NCBI GenBank assembly: GCA_902158745.1
Contig: CABGHH010000086.1
Span: forward strand, 1 to 6,913
Length of the DNA: 6,913 bases
Source of the DNA: Candidatus Methanolliviera sp. GoM_asphalt
GTDB taxonomy: Archaea; Halobacteriota; Methanoliparia; Methanoliparales; Methanoliparaceae
Direction of reading: 5' to 3'
This document shows positions 5,195 through 6,913 of this stretch, piece after piece; within the stretch, counting starts at the first letter, position 1; each line of letters begins with the position of its first letter. The notes beneath the pieces are model-generated. The model made no database searches, had not been told where the DNA came from, and worked only from the letters and a program-made list of their open reading frames with translations. Both the position numbers and the translations under genes were made by a program.

Positions 5195-6419
5195 ATTGAA
5201 GAGAGAGAATAAACTGGTGGAAATCCATCAAAAAGTTGAACCAGAGCTGGAAGCGACCGAACTTGCCAAAGATGATACGGTTTTATTTCATGATATAAGT
5301 GGGCATAAAGTTGTGTTAAACCTGATAAACTCGAGGGATAGGTTAGCAGAGATACTCGGTGTAAAGAGAAAGGAATTTGTCCAAAAACTCTCATGGCCAC
5401 CTATTCATGAGTATAATTCCACGCCTACATATAAGGTAAAGGAAGTTCCTGGAAAAATGCCCGATGATATAATTATGAAAGGAGAGAATCTAACGGATCT
5501 TCCCATCTTAAAATATTTTCCAGAGGATGCAGGGCGATACATCACCGGCGGCGTTTTGATATGTGAATATAACGGGATGAGAAACGCCTCCGTTCACAGA
5601 ATGATGGTCTTAAATGAAAATAAATTGGCAATAAGACTCGTCCCGCCTAGGCACGCCTATACGATCCATAGAATGGCAGAAAAGAACGGAGATGATCTTC
5701 CGGTGGCGGTCGTGATCGGCGTAAATCCCATTTTTTTGTGCGCCTCGTGTACGAGGGTTCCCCTCGGAGAAGAATATGATTATGCAAGCTATTTGATGAA
5801 AAGACCATTGGAAGTATTTAAGCTCAAGAATGGAGTTAAAGTTCCTCCTGCGGAGATCATCATAGAGGGTTATATAAAGAAGGAAGAAAGGGCAAAAGAA
5901 GGCCCATTCGTGGATATAACGGGAAAATATGATAAGATAAGAGAAGAACCCGTTTTAGAAGTCTCCAACATATATTCGAGGGAAGATCCGATATATCAGG
6001 GGATAATTCCCGCAGGGATAGAACATAAAATTCTCATGGGTGTTCTCTACGAACCGATTATATACAAGGCGTGTTCAAATGTTGCAGATGTGAAGAGTGT
6101 CCTCTTAACCGAAGGAGGCTGTTACTATTTTAATGCAATCGTCCAGATCAATAAACAGACTGAGGGTGATGCAAAGAACGTCATAATGGCCGCATTCTCT
6201 GCGCATATAAGTCTAAAGAATGTAATCGTCGTCGATGAAGACGTAAATATTTATGATCCTTTGGAGGTTGAGTACGCGATCACAATGCGGGTTAGATGGA
6301 ACAGGGATCTCCTCATGATAAATCATGTGAGGGGTTCTTCTCTTGACCCTACCGTAGCGGAAGATGGAACCACTTCGAAGATTGGAATCGACGCAACAAA
6401 ATCATTTAGAGATATTTAG
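5175..6419 (+). CDS. ubiD: UbiD-family decarboxylase, probably anhydromevalonate phosphate decarboxylase
   Basis: This is a prFMN-dependent decarboxylase of the UbiD family, 414 aa, clearly shorter than bacterial UbiD (about 490 aa) and like the archaeal group that converts trans-anhydromevalonate 5-phosphate to isopentenyl phosphate in the archaeal mevalonate pathway. The substrate is inferred from length and taxonomy, not read from residues. Seen features are an N-terminal domain (1-110), then SVHRMMV with R142, RLVPPRHAYTIHR (154-166), PAEIIIEGY (225-233) with E227 and E231, and EGPFVDITGKYD (242-253), the typical UbiD core. R142 with the glutamates near 227-231 is the likely Arg-Glu-Glu catalytic set. 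The C-terminal part has GDAKNVIMAAF (331-341) and the DP(L)EVEYA(I)T..R segment. The start is GTG 5175, since GAGGTGG (5164-5170) is well spaced and no nearby ATG fits. It overlaps UbiX by 20 bases. Other UbiD substrates (aromatic acids) remain possible. Confidence 0.92.
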   Translation: MRDLLNKLKRENKLVEIHQKVEPELEATELAKDDTVLFHDISGHKVVLNLINSRDRLAEILGVKRKEFVQKLSWPPIHEYNSTPTYKVKEVPGKMPDDIIMKGENLTDLPILKYFPEDAGRYITGGVLICEYNGMRNASVHRMMVLNENKLAIRLVPPRHAYTIHRMAEKNGDDLPVAVVIGVNPIFLCASCTRVPLGEEYDYASYLMKRPLEVFKLKNGVKVPPAEIIIEGYIKKEERAKEGPFVDITGKYDKIREEPVLEVSNIYSREDPIYQGIIPAGIEHKILMGVLYEPIIYKACSNVADVKSVLLTEGGCYYFNAIVQINKQTEGDAKNVIMAAFSAHISLKNVIVVDEDVNIYDPLEVEYAITMRVRWNRDLLMINHVRGSSLDPTVAEDGTTSKIGIDATKSFRDI

Positions 6420-6425
6420 ACGCTT

Positions 6426-6440
6426 ATCTTTTTCTCTTCT
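6426..6440 (+). terminator. T-rich stretch after UbiD
   Basis: TCTTTTTCTCTTCT follows the TAG stop within ten bases. Archaeal termination commonly occurs at such T tracts. A short CTTCT-A-AGAAG palindrome (6435-6445) is adjacent. It lies between convergent genes whose stops are 30 bases apart. Confidence 0.4.
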
Positions 6441-6449
6441 AAGAAGCCA

Positions 6450-6647
6450 CTATTTTTTTCTCAAATAAGCTATTACTAGTATTATAAATCCAATGATTGA
6501 TCCAGCTGCAAATCCAATTACCATTGCATAGACGACCTTCAGCATCAATCCGACCACTCCGACGATAATCCCAACGATCGCGCCGATGATGATGGCTTTA
6601 ATAATCAACGATTTTACTGTTATTGTTCCCGATTTTTCTTTCTCCAT
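6450..6647 (-). CDS. Small membrane protein with two glycine-zipper helices
   Basis: The 65-residue protein has a short charged N-terminus (MEKEKSGTITVK), two strongly hydrophobic helices at about 14-36 and 39-62, and a basic end (RKK). Helix 1 has G22, G26, G30 and helix 2 has G45, G49, G53, that is GxxxGxxxG in both, a pattern that packs helices tightly or drives oligomers in the membrane. The lysine between the helices (K37) and the basic tail set a hairpin topology. AAGGGAG (6653-6659, minus strand) lies five bases before the ATG, and a good promoter stands just upstream, so the gene looks real and independently expressed. It converges with UbiD. I do not recognise the family; glycine-zipper proteins of this size include membrane-stress proteins, pore formers and small toxins, and no choice can be made here. 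Confidence 0.75.
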   Translation of the reverse strand: MEKEKSGTITVKSLIIKAIIIGAIVGIIVGVVGLMLKVVYAMVIGFAAGSIIGFIILVIAYLRKK

Positions 6648-6679
6648 ATTTACTCCCTTTTATTTTTATACATTACTTA

Positions 6680-6693
6680 TATTTAAATTTTGC
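6680..6693 (-). promoter_or_regulatory. BRE and TATA box of the small membrane protein
   Basis: On the minus strand GCAAAA (6688-6693) fits the BRE consensus RNWAAW and TTTAAATA (6680-6687) the TATA box. Transcription would start near 6657, giving a leader of about ten bases that just includes the ribosome site. Confidence 0.6.
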
Positions 6694-6717
6694 TGTTTTT
6701 AGGCACTATCGATTTTT

Positions 6718-6867
6718 CTAGTGATTTTCAACTTTTTGGCATATTTCAATGTACATTTTTTGCACATTGGAAGGTTTTAAAAGATTCTTCACACAATTTT
6801 CTTTCAGATTTTTATAATTACATCCAAAAAGAGAATAAAAAAACCAGAAAATAGCCCATTTCATCAT
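6718..6867 (-). CDS. Possible 49-aa cysteine-containing protein
   Basis: The ORF is unrecognised and too short for usual cut-offs. It begins MMKWAIFWFFYSLFGCNYKN, a hydrophobic N-terminus, and continues as a polar, lysine-rich part with three cysteines in all (FGCNY, KENCVK, IEICQK), ending KVENH with TAG. No Shine-Dalgarno precedes the ATG, but a TATA-like AATTTATA (6887-6894 on the minus strand) is centred about 23 bases before it, which would give a leaderless transcript, common in archaea. The composition is more protein-like than the surrounding A/T-rich DNA. It could be a small metal-binding or membrane-anchored protein, or the relic of a longer one. It lies upstream of the glycine-zipper gene in the same direction but that gene has its own promoter. 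Confidence 0.35.
   Translation of the reverse strand: MMKWAIFWFFYSLFGCNYKNLKENCVKNLLKPSNVQKMYIEICQKVENH
6745..6772. repeat. Imperfect dyad inside the 49-aa ORF
   Basis: AATGTACA and TGCACATT (one mismatch) face each other across five T, extended by TTC and GGAA with a bulge. It could be a hairpin or a protein-binding site, but if the 49-aa ORF is real the dyad lies in coding sequence and may be chance. Confidence 0.25.
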
Positions 6868-6869
6868 AA

Positions 6870-6901
6870 AAAGAGATAGCTATCGCTATAAATTACTCTT
6901 T
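6870..6901. repeat. Nested inverted repeats at the right edge
   Basis: AAAGAG (6870-6875) and CTCTTT (6896-6901) enclose GATAGCTATC, a perfect ten-base palindrome (6875-6884). They lie over the predicted promoter of the 49-aa ORF, where an operator would be expected. The short length makes chance possible. Confidence 0.25.
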
Positions 6902-6913
6902 GGTAAACTCAAA

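Noticed and set aside
1..6913. tRNA or rRNA genes
   Set aside because: I looked for the usual conserved GGTTCRA-type arm and rRNA stretches and saw none; a covariance-model scan would settle this.

Overview
The window looks like an archaeal chromosome of moderate A+T content. The evidence is an archaeal-type FEN1 with a C-terminal PCNA-binding box, a deoxyhypusine synthase (an enzyme of eukaryotes and archaea), Shine-Dalgarno sites of the GGTGA/AAGG type, and BRE/TATA-box promoters. A methanogen-related euryarchaeote is a reasonable guess, but the sequence alone does not fix the lineage.

Layout. Positions 1-2116 hold a short leader and two tightly spaced housekeeping genes, FEN1 (flap processing in replication and repair) and deoxyhypusine synthase (modification of aIF5A). 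Positions 2261-2921 hold a rightward cluster missing from simple long-ORF views. It has two tiny ORFs (51 and 33 aa), each with its own ribosome site, coupled through a TGATG overlap to a signal-peptide protein broken by a one-base frameshift in a G run. Positions 2945-4252 are a graveyard of restriction genes. It contains the first ~33 residues of a ThaI-like type II endonuclease, an internally deleted IS630-family element with degenerate inverted repeats, an unidentified coding fragment, and the C-terminal nuclease end of a type III restriction (Res) subunit with a stop codon where a Trp is expected. Positions 4253-4627 carry a G+C-rich strip with a leftward hairpin/T-tract, then an open frame ending in a possible 35-aa ORF with TATA box and Shine-Dalgarno correctly placed.

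Positions 4628-6419 encode a UbiX/UbiD pair overlapping by 20 bp. UbiX makes prenylated FMN, which UbiD-family decarboxylases require. The short archaeal UbiD here is best explained as the anhydromevalonate phosphate decarboxylase of the archaeal mevalonate pathway, hence isoprenoid lipid synthesis. On the minus strand beyond it lie a two-helix glycine-zipper membrane protein with a textbook BRE/TATA promoter and a 49-aa Cys-containing ORF that may be read from a leaderless transcript.

The genes that work together are UbiX and UbiD. The FEN1/synthase pair is an ordinary housekeeping unit. I do not see a complete new system. The least explained parts are the tiny-ORF cluster (2261-2921) and the remnants around 3511-4604.
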